From contig NZ_CP089288.1 in NCBI RefSeq assembly GCF_022819345.1, positions 248,001 through 312,000 on the forward strand: a stretch of 64,000 nt of DNA, in the 5' to 3' direction. The stretch is from Candidatus Nanosynbacter sp. HMT-352. Lineage in GTDB: Bacteria; Patescibacteriota; Saccharimonadia; Saccharimonadales; Saccharimonadaceae. Below, piece after piece: positions 40,679-49,580 of the stretch. Numbering within the stretch: position 1 is the stretch's first letter; every line of letters starts with the position of its first letter. A program made the translations under genes and the position numbers. Under the pieces are notes generated by a model, which made no database searches, had not been told where the DNA came from, and was given only the letters and a program-made list of their open reading frames with translations.

Positions 40679-40684
40679 GTACTA

Positions 40685-40727
40685 ATTTTAACAATTTGTT
40701 GACATTCTTCCAAATAGAGAGTATCTT
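40685..40727. promoter_or_regulatory. Overlapping divergent promoters
   Basis: Minus strand: TTGGAA (40713-40708), 17 bp, TAAAAT (40690-40685), 6 nt to ATG 40678. Plus strand: TTGACA (40699-40704), 17 bp, TATCTT (40722-40727), 13 nt to ATG 40741. The -35 boxes sit within 15 bp of each other, so polymerases would compete. Confidence 0.65.
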
Positions 40728-40740
40728 TAAGCTACACACT

Positions 40741-41295
40741 ATGGAAACACTTCATGGACATACTGAAGAGTTACCTCAGAATTCTCCTTCTGACCTTGAT
40801 ATTAAGGGTCAAGAAAATCCAGCAAATAATTATAAGATAATGGCTCAGGTTGAAGAGCTGGAATCGAAATTTGATCGTAATCTGGACGGTAGCGAGAAAT
40901 GGCAGAGGCTTGTTAGCGAGCCTATCGAGGATCAATATAGGCAGCGTTGGATGATTTGGAAAAATCCTACCGCTTCGTCATCTAACCCGAAGGATCGATA
41001 CCAAGTATATAAGATACCTAATGATGAAGATGAGTTCAGATATGCTTTCATAAAAGCGCTTGAGATTGATCGTTACCCTGGGCGCCACAAAACGTCTTAT
41101 GAGTTTTTTGTTGGTCCTGATGACGAAGGCATAGATGAGACTATAACGATATTCTTTGATGACAATAGAGAAATTGAGTATGTCCATTGTTATAGCTTTC
41201 TGAAGGAGCGCGAGATAAGGGAGGCGAAGTACGAAAGAGCGCGGAAGAAACTTGCTGAGGCGTCAATAATCAATTCTCTGACGATAGCCGCTTAA
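40741..41295 (+). CDS. Unknown 184-aa cytoplasmic protein
   Basis: Soluble, charged. N-terminal 30 residues look disordered (HTEELPQNSPSDLDIKGQEN), then a mixed alpha/beta domain with WMIWKNPTASSSNPKDRY, TSYEFFVGPDDEGIDETITI and a charged helix near the end (KEREIREAKYERARKKLAE). Start at ATG 40741, since the open frame upstream runs into the kinase promoter. AGG/ATA-rich codons. No family recognised. Confidence 0.6.
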   Translation: METLHGHTEELPQNSPSDLDIKGQENPANNYKIMAQVEELESKFDRNLDGSEKWQRLVSEPIEDQYRQRWMIWKNPTASSSNPKDRYQVYKIPNDEDEFRYAFIKALEIDRYPGRHKTSYEFFVGPDDEGIDETITIFFDDNREIEYVHCYSFLKEREIREAKYERARKKLAEASIINSLTIAA

Positions 41296-41311
41296 ATGCT
41301 ACAATAGAAGT

Positions 41312-43849
41312 ATGAAGCGTCTAGTGGTTATTGATGGAAAGTCGGTGTTTTACCGAGGTTATTATGCTATGCCGGGATTGTCGATGGCTGACGGAACTCC
41401 GACTGGTGGTGTGTATGGATTTGTAAGTTTGGCAATTGAGTTAATTAAGAAATTGGAGCCGGATTATGTGGCGGTAGCTTGGGATAAGCGCGGTACAAAT
41501 ATTCGCAAGCGGCGGGAATTGTATCCAGAATATAAAGCTGGTCGCAAGCCAGCGCCAGATGACTTTTACCAGCAAATTCCGATTTTACACGAGCTGCTCG
41601 ATGCATTTGGCTGGCCGCTTTATGAAATTGATGATTACGAGGCGGACGACATTCTGGGCGCGTTTGCCAGGCAAGCGGAATCTCGCGGAATTGAAACGTG
41701 CTTGATAACGTCGGATTTGGACGCATTGCAATTGATATCACCGATGACCAAAGTTTACGCCATGAAAAATGGTTTAAGGAATATCGAGGAATTTACGGCG
41801 GAACATTTTGAAGAAAAATATGGAATTCGGACGGAACAATTCTTAGATTTGAAAGCACTAAAGGGTGATTCCAGTGATAATTTGCCGGGAGTGCCGGGAA
41901 TTGGTGAGAAAACGGCGGTGAAATTATTGCAAGAATATGAAACGCTGGACGGAGTTTATGAACATCTGGACGAGCAAAAAGGCGCGTTGCGAACGAAGTT
42001 GGAAAATGGTCGTGAGTCGGCATATTTGACCAAGCAAGTGGCGGAAATTTGGACGGATGCGCCGATTGAACTGGACTGGGATGTGGCGGATGTTAATGAT
42101 TGCGACTTTGCGCGAGTAACGGAAATTCTGCAGAAGTTGGAGTTTAATTCGCTGATTGGACGATTGCCGCGAACGATGCGAATGGCGGAAAATGAGAAAA
42201 AAGAAGAACCGAAGTTGGATATTCCACGAATTGAAAAATTGCCCGATATGCCAATGTTTGAGTCGGAAAATATAATATATATCGATTCGTCGGAGCCTGA
42301 CGTAATTTACATAAGCTCAAATCCTGAGTCGGTGTGGACGGCGAAAATTAGCGAAATTAGTCAATCTGTGTGGCAATTACTGGCGCAGGGAACTGTGATC
42401 GCGGCGGACGTTAAGCAGTTGTATCATGCGCTGGATAATCATGGCGTGGCGGTGCGTTTTCATGAGGTTTGTGACGTTGGGCAGGCGGCGTTTTTGATTG
42501 ATCCACTGAAGCGCGATCGTAGTTTGAATGCGCTGTCTGGTGATTTTTCTGATGACAATTCCGCGCCTTATCAATTGGCTCGCTTGCATAAAATTTATCG
42601 TGAACAAAAAGTTTACATGTCAAACAATTCGCAAATTGCGCGCGTGGCTTACGAGTTTGATTTTCCAGTAATTTGGGCGCTATTCCAGATGGAAAAACGC
42701 GGGATGAAGTTGGACGACACGCTATTAAAACAGATGGGCGATGAGCTGGCGGCGGAAGTTCGTGAGCTTGAACAACAAATGTATTCCATGGCTGGATATG
42801 AGTTTAACGCGTCTAGTCCAGCGCAACTTTCTGAGGTTTTGTTTACCAAATTACAATTACCAACCGTGGGCATAAAAAAGGGAAAAACTGGATATTCAAC
42901 AGGTCAAAAAGAGTTGGACAAATTACGTGGACAACATCCGATTATCGAGTTGATTGAGCGATATCGAGAATTGACCAAATTGATCAGCACGTACATTGAG
43001 GCGTTACCAAAATTGATGGCGACTGATGGGCGAATTCACACTACGTTTAATCAGGATGTAACCAGCACGGGGCGGCTGAGCAGTACAAATCCGAATTTAC
43101 AGAATATTCCGGTGCGGACTGAACTGGGTAGGAAAATTCGCCAGGCGTTTGTTCCGAGTGATGGTAAAGTTTTTGTCGGCGCGGATTATTCACAATTTGA
43201 ATTGAGGCTGGCGGCTGTGCTGGCGGGTGACGAGAAGTTGATTGAAGACTTTAATAGCGATGTTGATATTCACGCAAAAACGGCGGCGGAAACATACGGA
43301 ATGTCGATTGACGAAGTAAGCAAATCTCAGCGTCGAGCAGCGAAAGTGATCAATTTTGGTGTACTTTACGGAATGAGCCCGCACGGTTTGGCGGCGGCTA
43401 CGGGAATGTCATTTACAGAGGCGAAAAAGTTTATTGATCATTATTTTGAGGTGCGAAAGCCGATTCGTCAGTACTTGGATAAAATTCTAACTCAAGCGCG
43501 AGAACAGGGATTTGTTGAAACGTATTTCGGCAGGCGACGACCAACGCCTGATGTAAAATCGAGCAATTTTATGGTTCGGTCTTCGGCGGAAAGAGCTGCG
43601 ATGAATATGCCAATTCAAGGCACGGAAGCGGATTTGATGAAATTGGCGATGATTCGGCTGGAGGATAAATTGTCAGGTTTGGCTGACGCGATTTTACAGG
43701 TTCATGATTCGATTTTGGTGGAATGCAAACCTGAAGACGTCCAGAAAGTCAGCGAGATTATGAAAGCGGAAATGGAAGGCGTTTGTCCGGAATTGCCGAT
43801 TAAATTGAAAGTAGATGTCGGTACGGGCGTAAATTGGGGTGAAGTATAG
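41312..43849 (+). CDS. polA: DNA polymerase I
   Basis: 845 aa. Removes primers and fills gaps. N-terminal 5' nuclease (VVIDGKSVFYRGYYAM, DDYEADDILGA, LKGDSSDNLPGVPGIGEKTA). The central 3'-5' exonuclease fold is present but inactive-looking: the DxE site reads YIDSSEP and the second motif lacks its Asn/Asp pattern. C-terminal polymerase is intact: TSTGRLSSTNPNLQNIPVRT, DYSQFELRLAA, RRAAKVINFGVLYGMS and LQVHDSILVEC. TACAAT (41300-41305) ends 6 nt before the ATG. Confidence 0.97.
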   Translation: MKRLVVIDGKSVFYRGYYAMPGLSMADGTPTGGVYGFVSLAIELIKKLEPDYVAVAWDKRGTNIRKRRELYPEYKAGRKPAPDDFYQQIPILHELLDAFGWPLYEIDDYEADDILGAFARQAESRGIETCLITSDLDALQLISPMTKVYAMKNGLRNIEEFTAEHFEEKYGIRTEQFLDLKALKGDSSDNLPGVPGIGEKTAVKLLQEYETLDGVYEHLDEQKGALRTKLENGRESAYLTKQVAEIWTDAPIELDWDVADVNDCDFARVTEILQKLEFNSLIGRLPRTMRMAENEKKEEPKLDIPRIEKLPDMPMFESENIIYIDSSEPDVIYISSNPESVWTAKISEISQSVWQLLAQGTVIAADVKQLYHALDNHGVAVRFHEVCDVGQAAFLIDPLKRDRSLNALSGDFSDDNSAPYQLARLHKIYREQKVYMSNNSQIARVAYEFDFPVIWALFQMEKRGMKLDDTLLKQMGDELAAEVRELEQQMYSMAGYEFNASSPAQLSEVLFTKLQLPTVGIKKGKTGYSTGQKELDKLRGQHPIIELIERYRELTKLISTYIEALPKLMATDGRIHTTFNQDVTSTGRLSSTNPNLQNIPVRTELGRKIRQAFVPSDGKVFVGADYSQFELRLAAVLAGDEKLIEDFNSDVDIHAKTAAETYGMSIDEVSKSQRRAAKVINFGVLYGMSPHGLAAATGMSFTEAKKFIDHYFEVRKPIRQYLDKILTQAREQGFVETYFGRRRPTPDVKSSNFMVRSSAERAAMNMPIQGTEADLMKLAMIRLEDKLSGLADAILQVHDSILVECKPEDVQKVSEIMKAEMEGVCPELPIKLKVDVGTGVNWGEV

Positions 43850-43870
43850 AAAATATGGTATAATTATGCC

Positions 43871-44518
43871 ATGAAATACACTCAACGACGAAATTCATTT
43901 TCTCGATTTGTACCAATTTTGCTGGTTATTGTTATCACGGTTGTGGCGGTAGCAGCGGTTATTGCGATTGGTCGAGCATTATTTGGCAAAAACGATTCAG
44001 GTCAAACAACGGATCAGAATGTTAACGTAGGGCAAGTTGCTTTGTTGTCGACGGACGCGGGAAGCGCGGTTCGATTGACAGTACGCGGACCAATTGTAGC
44101 GAATGAGAATTTCCGCTCATATAGCATCACTATTTCGCCAGAATCTCGCGAAATGACGACGTACGAGGGATATTTAGATAAGCCGATTGCAGAGAAAAAA
44201 TTGGACAATAACAGCAAGGCTTATACGGAGCTGGTTTATGCGCTCGATAAGCGAAAAATGATGGAAGGTACGCCGCTGACTGAGCAGCAAAACGATTTGC
44301 GCGGGATTTGTGCTAGCGGTAAAATTTACAAATTCGAAACTTTGAAGGATAATTCCGTTGTGAAGAGTTTGTGGACGTCGGATTGTAGCGGCTCTAAGGG
44401 CTCAGCACAAGCTAATGTAAACGAGATTTTGGATATGTTTTTGAAGCAAATTCCTGACGGTAAGAAAATGGCGGCTGGAATTGGACTAAGTCAAGAAGAA
44501 GCTTTGTTTAAGCTGTAG
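43871..44518 (+). CDS. Unknown membrane-anchored protein
   Basis: 215 aa. Basic N-terminus, one transmembrane helix at about 14-38 (VPILLVIVITVVAVAAVIAI), then an extracytoplasmic domain with two cysteines (GICASGK, TSDCSGSK) that could form a disulfide. C-terminus MAAGIGLSQEEALFKL. TATAAT (43859-43864) ends 6 nt before the ATG. mutM follows after 10 nt. Function unknown. Confidence 0.72.
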   Translation: MKYTQRRNSFSRFVPILLVIVITVVAVAAVIAIGRALFGKNDSGQTTDQNVNVGQVALLSTDAGSAVRLTVRGPIVANENFRSYSITISPESREMTTYEGYLDKPIAEKKLDNNSKAYTELVYALDKRKMMEGTPLTEQQNDLRGICASGKIYKFETLKDNSVVKSLWTSDCSGSKGSAQANVNEILDMFLKQIPDGKKMAAGIGLSQEEALFKL

Positions 44519-44528
44519 GACTCGCCGA

Positions 44529-45407
44529 ATGCCCGAGCTACCCGAAGTTGAGACAGTTCGTCGCGGTTTGGCGGATTTATTACCAGGTCAGGCTGTTGTA
44601 CGAGCTACGGTATTTGATTCGCCAAAAAGCTTTCCGAATTCGCCAATTGACGTTCAGCAATTTTTATATGGTGCGCATGTAACGGCGGTGCGACGTCGCG
44701 CAAAAGTGCTGATGATTGATCTTGATACGCGTTATTCGCTGGTGATACATCTTAAGATGACTGGGCAATTAATTTTTCGTGGGGCTAATAGTTTTGCTGG
44801 TGGTCATCCGAATGATAGTTTGATCGGTGAATTGCCTGATAAGTCGACACGAGTGCAAATTGATTTTACGGATGGTTCACACTTATTTTTCAATGATCAG
44901 CGTAAGTTTGGCTGGATGAAATTGATGCCGACCGATGAGATAGGAAATTTGCCGTTTATGCAGAAAGTTGGTCCGGAACCACTCGATAAAAAAACCGAGG
45001 CAGGTGATTTTATTAAACGAATTCGCCGTCGGCAAAATTCGATGATAAAGCCAGCGTTTCTTGATCAGTCGGTGATCGCTGGGGTTGGTAATATTTATGC
45101 CGATGAAGCTCTGTGGGCTGCGAAAATTCACCCCCAAACGCGAGTTAAAAACGTTAGCGATAAACAATTAGAAAAACTATTTCATGAACTGCGTCAGATT
45201 CTACAATTGAGCATTGATCAGGGCGGCTCGACGGATAAAAATTATGTTGACGCTGAAGGCAGGAAAGGGAATTATCTGTCGTTTGCGCATGTATTTCGTC
45301 GGGAAGGTCAGCCGTGCCATCGACATCCTGATCAAGATATTGTAAAGATGAGGGTTTCTGGACGCGGTACGCATATTTGTCCAGTTTGCCAAGTGGAGGC
45401 GAAGTGA
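44529..45407 (+). CDS. mutM: Formamidopyrimidine-DNA glycosylase MutM (Fpg)
   Basis: 292 aa. Removes oxidised purines (8-oxoG) and cleaves the strand. Catalytic Pro2-Glu3 at the start (MPELPEVETV), HLKMTGQL near 78, RKFGWM, VAGIGN-like VIAGVGNIYADEALW near 178. C-terminal zinc finger CHRH...CPVC uses one His in place of a Cys. Full length. Overlaps holA by 4 nt. Confidence 0.96.
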   Translation: MPELPEVETVRRGLADLLPGQAVVRATVFDSPKSFPNSPIDVQQFLYGAHVTAVRRRAKVLMIDLDTRYSLVIHLKMTGQLIFRGANSFAGGHPNDSLIGELPDKSTRVQIDFTDGSHLFFNDQRKFGWMKLMPTDEIGNLPFMQKVGPEPLDKKTEAGDFIKRIRRRQNSMIKPAFLDQSVIAGVGNIYADEALWAAKIHPQTRVKNVSDKQLEKLFHELRQILQLSIDQGGSTDKNYVDAEGRKGNYLSFAHVFRREGQPCHRHPDQDIVKMRVSGRGTHICPVCQVEAK

Positions 45408-46306
45408 TTTACCTTTTTTACGGCGAAAACGAATTCGAGAAACGGCGGGCAATTGCTAAGCTGATCGGCGATGAAAAAGTGGCGCGACATGATGGCGAAG
45501 ATTTGACGCTGGCTGGAACGCAGGAAATAGCAATTGGGCAGACGCTGTTTATGAACTCGTCGGTGTATTTGATTTCAAAACTAGGCGAAAATTCTGAGAT
45601 TTGGTCGCAACTTCCAGATATGAAGTTTGACGATGACAGGACGATTATTCTGGTGGAAGATAAAATTGATAAGCGAACGAAAACGTATAAGTGGCTGCAG
45701 AAAAATGCCAAAGTTCAGGAATTTTCACCGCTTAGTGATCGTCAAAAACCGCAGCTTTTAAAGTGGTGCGTAGCGGAGGCGAAGGTTCGCGAGTGTGAGT
45801 TAACGAATCGTCAAGCAGAGATAATTATTGATCGTTTGGGATTTGATCAGTTGCGACTAAGCAATTTTTTGGATCAATTGGCGCTGGCGGAGAAGGTGAC
45901 GGATGATTTAATTGACAACTTCATACCTCTGGCGAGGACGGAGAATATGTTTGATTTGTTTGTTTCGGCGCTGGCGGGTGATTATGGTAGAGTTCACGAT
46001 ATAATTAGCTATTTGGAGTCGGAAAGTGGCGTTGATGGCGCTTATCAGACAATGGGGTTGCTCGCCTCGCAGGCAACTAACTTGACGGCGTTAGTTTTGG
46101 CTGGCGGCGACAGTAAGTCGGTGGCTTCGGATTTTTCGGCTAATCCGTATGTTTTACGAAAATTGGCGTCTTCAGCAAAAGGTGTCGATAAGAAAAAACT
46201 GAAAAGGATAAATGACGCACTACTTCGGGCGGACTTGCAAATGAAAACAACTTCTGTAAATCCGTGGCTGCTTGTGGAGGCGGCGCTGGTTGGAATTGGA
46301 AAATAA
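45404..46306 (+). CDS. holA: DNA polymerase III delta subunit
   Basis: 300 aa from GTG 45404 within the mutM stop (GTGA). Opens the sliding clamp ring in the clamp loader. YLFYGENEFEKRRAIAKL at the N-terminus, IILVEDKIDKRTKTYKWLQ near 85, IDRLGFDQLRLSNFLDQLAL near 146, and LLASQATNLTALVLA in the collar domain. The longer frame to 45377 lies inside mutM and is rejected. Order mutM-holA-rpsT keeps the common holA-rpsT neighbourhood, here convergent. Confidence 0.85.
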   Translation: MIYLFYGENEFEKRRAIAKLIGDEKVARHDGEDLTLAGTQEIAIGQTLFMNSSVYLISKLGENSEIWSQLPDMKFDDDRTIILVEDKIDKRTKTYKWLQKNAKVQEFSPLSDRQKPQLLKWCVAEAKVRECELTNRQAEIIIDRLGFDQLRLSNFLDQLALAEKVTDDLIDNFIPLARTENMFDLFVSALAGDYGRVHDIISYLESESGVDGAYQTMGLLASQATNLTALVLAGGDSKSVASDFSANPYVLRKLASSAKGVDKKKLKRINDALLRADLQMKTTSVNPWLLVEAALVGIGK

Positions 46307-46309
46307 AAA

Positions 46310-46336
46310 TACCCCAGTTAATTCCGGGGTATTTTC
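46310..46336. terminator. Terminator between holA and rpsT
   Basis: TACCCC (46310-46315) pairs with GGGGTA (46326-46331), flanked by A and T tracts; serves both convergent genes. Confidence 0.75.
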
Positions 46337-46352
46337 TAGTAATCTTTACAGA

Positions 46353-46703
46353 TTATTTTTCAGATTTCTTAACAGCTGGCTTCTTTGCTGGAGCTTTTTT
46401 AGTAGCAGTTTTCTTAGCTGTTGCTGGCTTTGCAGCTGGTTTTTTAGCAGCTTCTAATGTAACACCTGCTTTTTTAGCAATTTTGCTTAATGCGCTCTTT
46501 CGGCGAGCAGCAGTGTTTTTCTTAATCAAGCCTTTTTTAACGGCGGTGTCGATTTCGCTTTGTGCTGCAGCAAGAGTTTTTGCACTTGGTTCTGCAGAGA
46601 AAGCTTTAACAGCAGTCTTAATGTCTTTTTTAATGCTGATGTTTCGCTCGCGGCGCTTTAAGGTTTGTTTAGCACGCTTGATGGCGGATTTGATGATTGG
46701 CAT
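46353..46703 (-). CDS. rpsT: Ribosomal protein S20
   Basis: 116 aa. Binds 16S rRNA early in 30S assembly. IIKSAIKRAKQTLKRRERN at the start, TAARRKSALSKIAKKAG near 65-80. The extra 35-residue Lys/Ala/Pro tail (AKKPAAKPATAKKTATKK) extends it beyond the usual 87. Has AGGAGAA 6 nt upstream of the ATG. Confidence 0.93.
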   Translation of the reverse strand: MPIIKSAIKRAKQTLKRRERNISIKKDIKTAVKAFSAEPSAKTLAAAQSEIDTAVKKGLIKKNTAARRKSALSKIAKKAGVTLEAAKKPAAKPATAKKTATKKAPAKKPAVKKSEK

Positions 46704-46791
46704 GTTTCTCCTTTACCTCTATAGATTTGTATCGCTAATCAGGAAGAATTATACAGAAAATAGCATAAATTGTAAAGAGGCGGCTTAGATA

Positions 46792-46821
46792 TTGACTTTA
46801 TGGTACTGCTTATGGTATAGT
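46792..46821 (+). promoter_or_regulatory. Promoter of the DHH-like/truB operon
   Basis: TTGACT (46792-46797), 18-bp spacer, TATAGT (46816-46821). Leader of about 35 nt. Confidence 0.7.
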
Positions 46822-46862
46822 GATGCCAAGCGTAATTACAAAAAACAAACATAGGAAAAATC

Positions 46863-48557
46863 ATGTCAAACGGATCAGCAAAGCAAAAAGTAATCCAGAG
46901 CATCAAGGATGTAACTAATATTTTAGTGACGGTGAGTTCTAGCCCGTCGGTCGACGAATTGTCGGCAGCATTAGGATTGACGATTTTCCTCAATAAACTA
47001 GGGAAGCACGCTACGGCTGTGTTTAGCGGCGACATTCCGCCAGCAATTACGTTTTTGAATCCTGATAAGACGTTTGAGCAGACCGCAGATTCTTTACGTG
47101 ATTTTATTATTGCCTTGGATAAAGAGAAGGCTGACCATTTGCGCTATAAAGTTGTTGACGACGCCGTAAAGATTTTCATTACGCCATATCGTACGACGAT
47201 TACCGATAAAGACTTGGAATTTTCACAGGGCGATTATAACGTTGAGCTAGTTCTGGCGCTAAATGTTGAAAATAGTGAAAGTATTGATACGGCTTTGACT
47301 GCGCACGGTAAGATTTTGCACGATGCTACGGTTGTGGCTATAACAGCGGGCGACGTAAAGAGTGGTCTTGGTTCTGTTGATTGGCACGAATCTAACGCGA
47401 GTGGTGTGAGTGAAATGGTTGTTGAGCTTCTTGATGATCTGAAGACGCCGAAGGTGACTTTGGATGAGCAGATGGCGACGGCTTTGCTTACGGGAATTGT
47501 TGCAGTGACTGACCGATTTAGTAATGGAAATACGTCATCAAAGGTTATGACTACGGCCGCAGAACTTATGGCAGCTGGCGCAAATCAGCAATTGGTGGTT
47601 TCAAAGATTGCAGAGGGCGAAGTAGAGGATACGCCGCAGAAGATTGAAAAGACCGAAGAAAAATCTCCAGAAAAAGAAGAAGCTTCAGAGGATAAAACTG
47701 AAGAAGTAGAGAAAGATGAGGAAACTGTACACGCGGACGGAACTTTGTCGATTAGCCACGAAAAGAAGGGCGATGTTGATGAAGTGGCTGAACAAACAGC
47801 AAAGGAAAAGCAAGAAGAGTCTGCTAGGATTGCTGAAGAGAAATTGGCTAAAATTGAGCCAATAAAAGAGGAGCCGCAAGCCGAGGAAGAAAAGCCTAGT
47901 GAAAAAATAGTTTCAAAGGGCGAACTTTCTTTTGAGGAAACTCCACTGATGGGTGGCACTCTGAACGCAACGACTACACAGGCTGCCGAGGATAAGATTA
48001 GGGAATTGGCTAGCGATCAAAATAAAACCATTTTAACGCACGGTAAATACGTGGGCGATAACACGCCGTCGTTTGGCAATACTCCGTTAAATGCGGCTAT
48101 GGGCGCGTCTGATGAACCACCAAAGATTGATCCGTTCGCGACAACTAACGCTGCTGAGCAAAAATTGTCGACGATACCTGTTGCGCCTCAATCTGAAGAG
48201 TCAATTATTTCGGCAATTACTAACGACACAAATCAATTAAATAATCTAGTAGCGCCAGCTCCGAGTCAGCCGATTGCGCCAATTGAGCCAGCAATAACAA
48301 ATCCTGAAAATAACATACCAGGCTTTGATTTGCCGATGCCGCCAGCAATGCCGGATTTCGGTGCCTTGCCGCCGATGCCGCCAGCGCCTACGGGTGTTGA
48401 TGTAAATGGCTTGCCACAGATTGCACCGCTAGGGGTGGCTCCTGAGCCAGTAGCCGCTCCGCAAGCTCCAGCGCCTGCGCCGATCACCGCGATGCCAACT
48501 CAGCCAGCTCAAAACGCAGACTTCAATCCAGCGCAATTCCACATCCCAGGACAATAG
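46863..48557 (+). CDS. DHH-like (NrnA-type) protein with long disordered tail
   Basis: 564 aa. Residues 1-250 resemble a DHH phosphoesterase: ILVTVSSSPSVDELSAALGL near 21 where NrnA has its D-x-DG-x2-S motif, and ALLTGIVAVTDRFSNGNTSS near 205. The catalytic DHH triad is not visible, so enzymatic activity is doubtful. Residues 255-400 are very acidic/Lys-rich, and 440-564 Pro/Ala-rich (MPPAPTGVDVNGLPQIAPLG), probably disordered. Its place before truB mirrors rbfA-nrnA-truB in Firmicutes. May bind RNA or act in ribosome maturation (inference). Confidence 0.72.
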   Translation: MSNGSAKQKVIQSIKDVTNILVTVSSSPSVDELSAALGLTIFLNKLGKHATAVFSGDIPPAITFLNPDKTFEQTADSLRDFIIALDKEKADHLRYKVVDDAVKIFITPYRTTITDKDLEFSQGDYNVELVLALNVENSESIDTALTAHGKILHDATVVAITAGDVKSGLGSVDWHESNASGVSEMVVELLDDLKTPKVTLDEQMATALLTGIVAVTDRFSNGNTSSKVMTTAAELMAAGANQQLVVSKIAEGEVEDTPQKIEKTEEKSPEKEEASEDKTEEVEKDEETVHADGTLSISHEKKGDVDEVAEQTAKEKQEESARIAEEKLAKIEPIKEEPQAEEEKPSEKIVSKGELSFEETPLMGGTLNATTTQAAEDKIRELASDQNKTILTHGKYVGDNTPSFGNTPLNAAMGASDEPPKIDPFATTNAAEQKLSTIPVAPQSEESIISAITNDTNQLNNLVAPAPSQPIAPIEPAITNPENNIPGFDLPMPPAMPDFGALPPMPPAPTGVDVNGLPQIAPLGVAPEPVAAPQAPAPAPITAMPTQPAQNADFNPAQFHIPGQ

Positions 48558-48560
48558 TTG

Positions 48561-49217
48561 ATGGACGAAGTGATTCTCATAGACAAACCTCAGGGAATGA
48601 CTAGCTTTGGGGTGGTAGCGCGCTTGCGACGAGTTTTATCTAATCAGGCGGGAAAGAAAGTGAAGGTTGGTCACACGGGTACGCTTGATCCGTTTGCTAC
48701 TGGGCTAATGATTATTGTGACTGGTAAAAAATGTCGAGAAGCTGAAGCGTTCACTAAACTGGATAAATGGTACGAGGCGGAAATTATTCTGGGCAAGAAT
48801 AGTTCGACGGGCGACCCAGAAGGCGAAATTACTGATGTGTCTGATTATGAGCCGAGTTTGGAAGAAGTTCGGAAAGTGATTAGTCAATTTGTAGGAAAAA
48901 TTGAGCAGACGCCGCCGATTTTTAGCGCAATAAAAATTAACGGTGAAAGAGCGTATAAATTGGCGCGTAAAGGTAAACAAGTTGAGATTCCTAAGCGTGT
49001 GATAGAAATTTACTCGTTGGAACTATTGGCATACGAATATCCCAAATTAAAGATCAGAACTCACGTTTCAAGCGGAACTTATATTCGAACGTTAGCGGTA
49101 GATATTGGCGAGAAACTAGGGACGAGTGCGTATTGTGAGAATTTGCGTCGTACGAAAATTGCTGACTATTCTATTGACGCAGCAAAGACTCTGGCGGACT
49201 TTGGAATTACTAGCTAA
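48561..49217 (+). CDS. truB: tRNA pseudouridine55 synthase
   Basis: 218 aa. Converts U55 in the T arm of tRNAs. Catalytic Asp in GHTGTLDPFATGLM near 41, ILIDKPQGMTSF at the start, KWYEAEIILG, and SSGTYIRTLAVDIGE near 175. Shorter than E. coli TruB (314) because the PUA domain is absent. ATG 48561 preferred over TTG 48558. Unlike most bacteria, no ribF follows; rpsO is next. Confidence 0.94.
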   Translation: MDEVILIDKPQGMTSFGVVARLRRVLSNQAGKKVKVGHTGTLDPFATGLMIIVTGKKCREAEAFTKLDKWYEAEIILGKNSSTGDPEGEITDVSDYEPSLEEVRKVISQFVGKIEQTPPIFSAIKINGERAYKLARKGKQVEIPKRVIEIYSLELLAYEYPKLKIRTHVSSGTYIRTLAVDIGEKLGTSAYCENLRRTKIADYSIDAAKTLADFGITS

Positions 49218-49246
49218 TTGCAAAAAACAGAGAAGCTTGGTATAAT
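49218..49246 (+). promoter_or_regulatory. rpsO promoter
   Basis: TTGCAA (49218-49223, right after the truB stop), 17-bp spacer, TATAAT (49241-49246), 9 nt to ATG 49256. Confidence 0.75.
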
Positions 49247-49255
49247 TACAGAGCT

Positions 49256-49522
49256 ATGATTAGCAAAGAAAATAAAGCGAAAGCAATTGCTTTGACTCAG
49301 GTCAATAAAAACGACGTCGGTAGCCCACAAGCTCAGGTGTCAGTTTTGACGGCTCGTATCAAAGAAGTCACGGAGCATTTGAAGGCGAATAAGCACGACT
49401 TCATGGCTCGTCGCGGCTTGATCCAAATGGTTGGTAAGCGCAAGCGTTTGCTGAAATATTTGGAGCGAACTGATTTTGAGAGTTACAAAGCAGTTGTTGC
49501 CAAATTAGGTTTGCGTAAATAA
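49256..49522 (+). CDS. rpsO: Ribosomal protein S15
   Basis: 88 aa. Primary 16S rRNA binder. VGSPQAQVSVLTARIKEVTEHL near 21-42 and ARRGLIQMVGKRKRLLKYLE near 52-70. Full length. Leader is too short for an S15 autoregulatory element, so that control is probably absent. Strong terminator downstream. Confidence 0.97.
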   Translation: MISKENKAKAIALTQVNKNDVGSPQAQVSVLTARIKEVTEHLKANKHDFMARRGLIQMVGKRKRLLKYLERTDFESYKAVVAKLGLRK

Positions 49523-49541
49523 TTTACGTTAAAAACTGCTT

Positions 49542-49570
49542 AAATCCCCTTTGACGAAAAGGGGATTTTT
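49542..49570 (+). terminator. Intrinsic terminator of rpsO
   Basis: AAATCCCCTTT (49542-49552) pairs with AAAGGGGATTT (49558-49568), ending in T-rich sequence; it can also serve the convergent sortase gene. Confidence 0.85.
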
Positions 49571-49580
49571 GTTGTTCTGG

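Noticed and set aside
46264..46788. 174-aa open frame antisense to rpsT
   Set aside because: It is the complement of the Ala/Lys-rich S20 gene, which explains the long hydrophobic frame. No ribosome site, and the terminator lies inside it.
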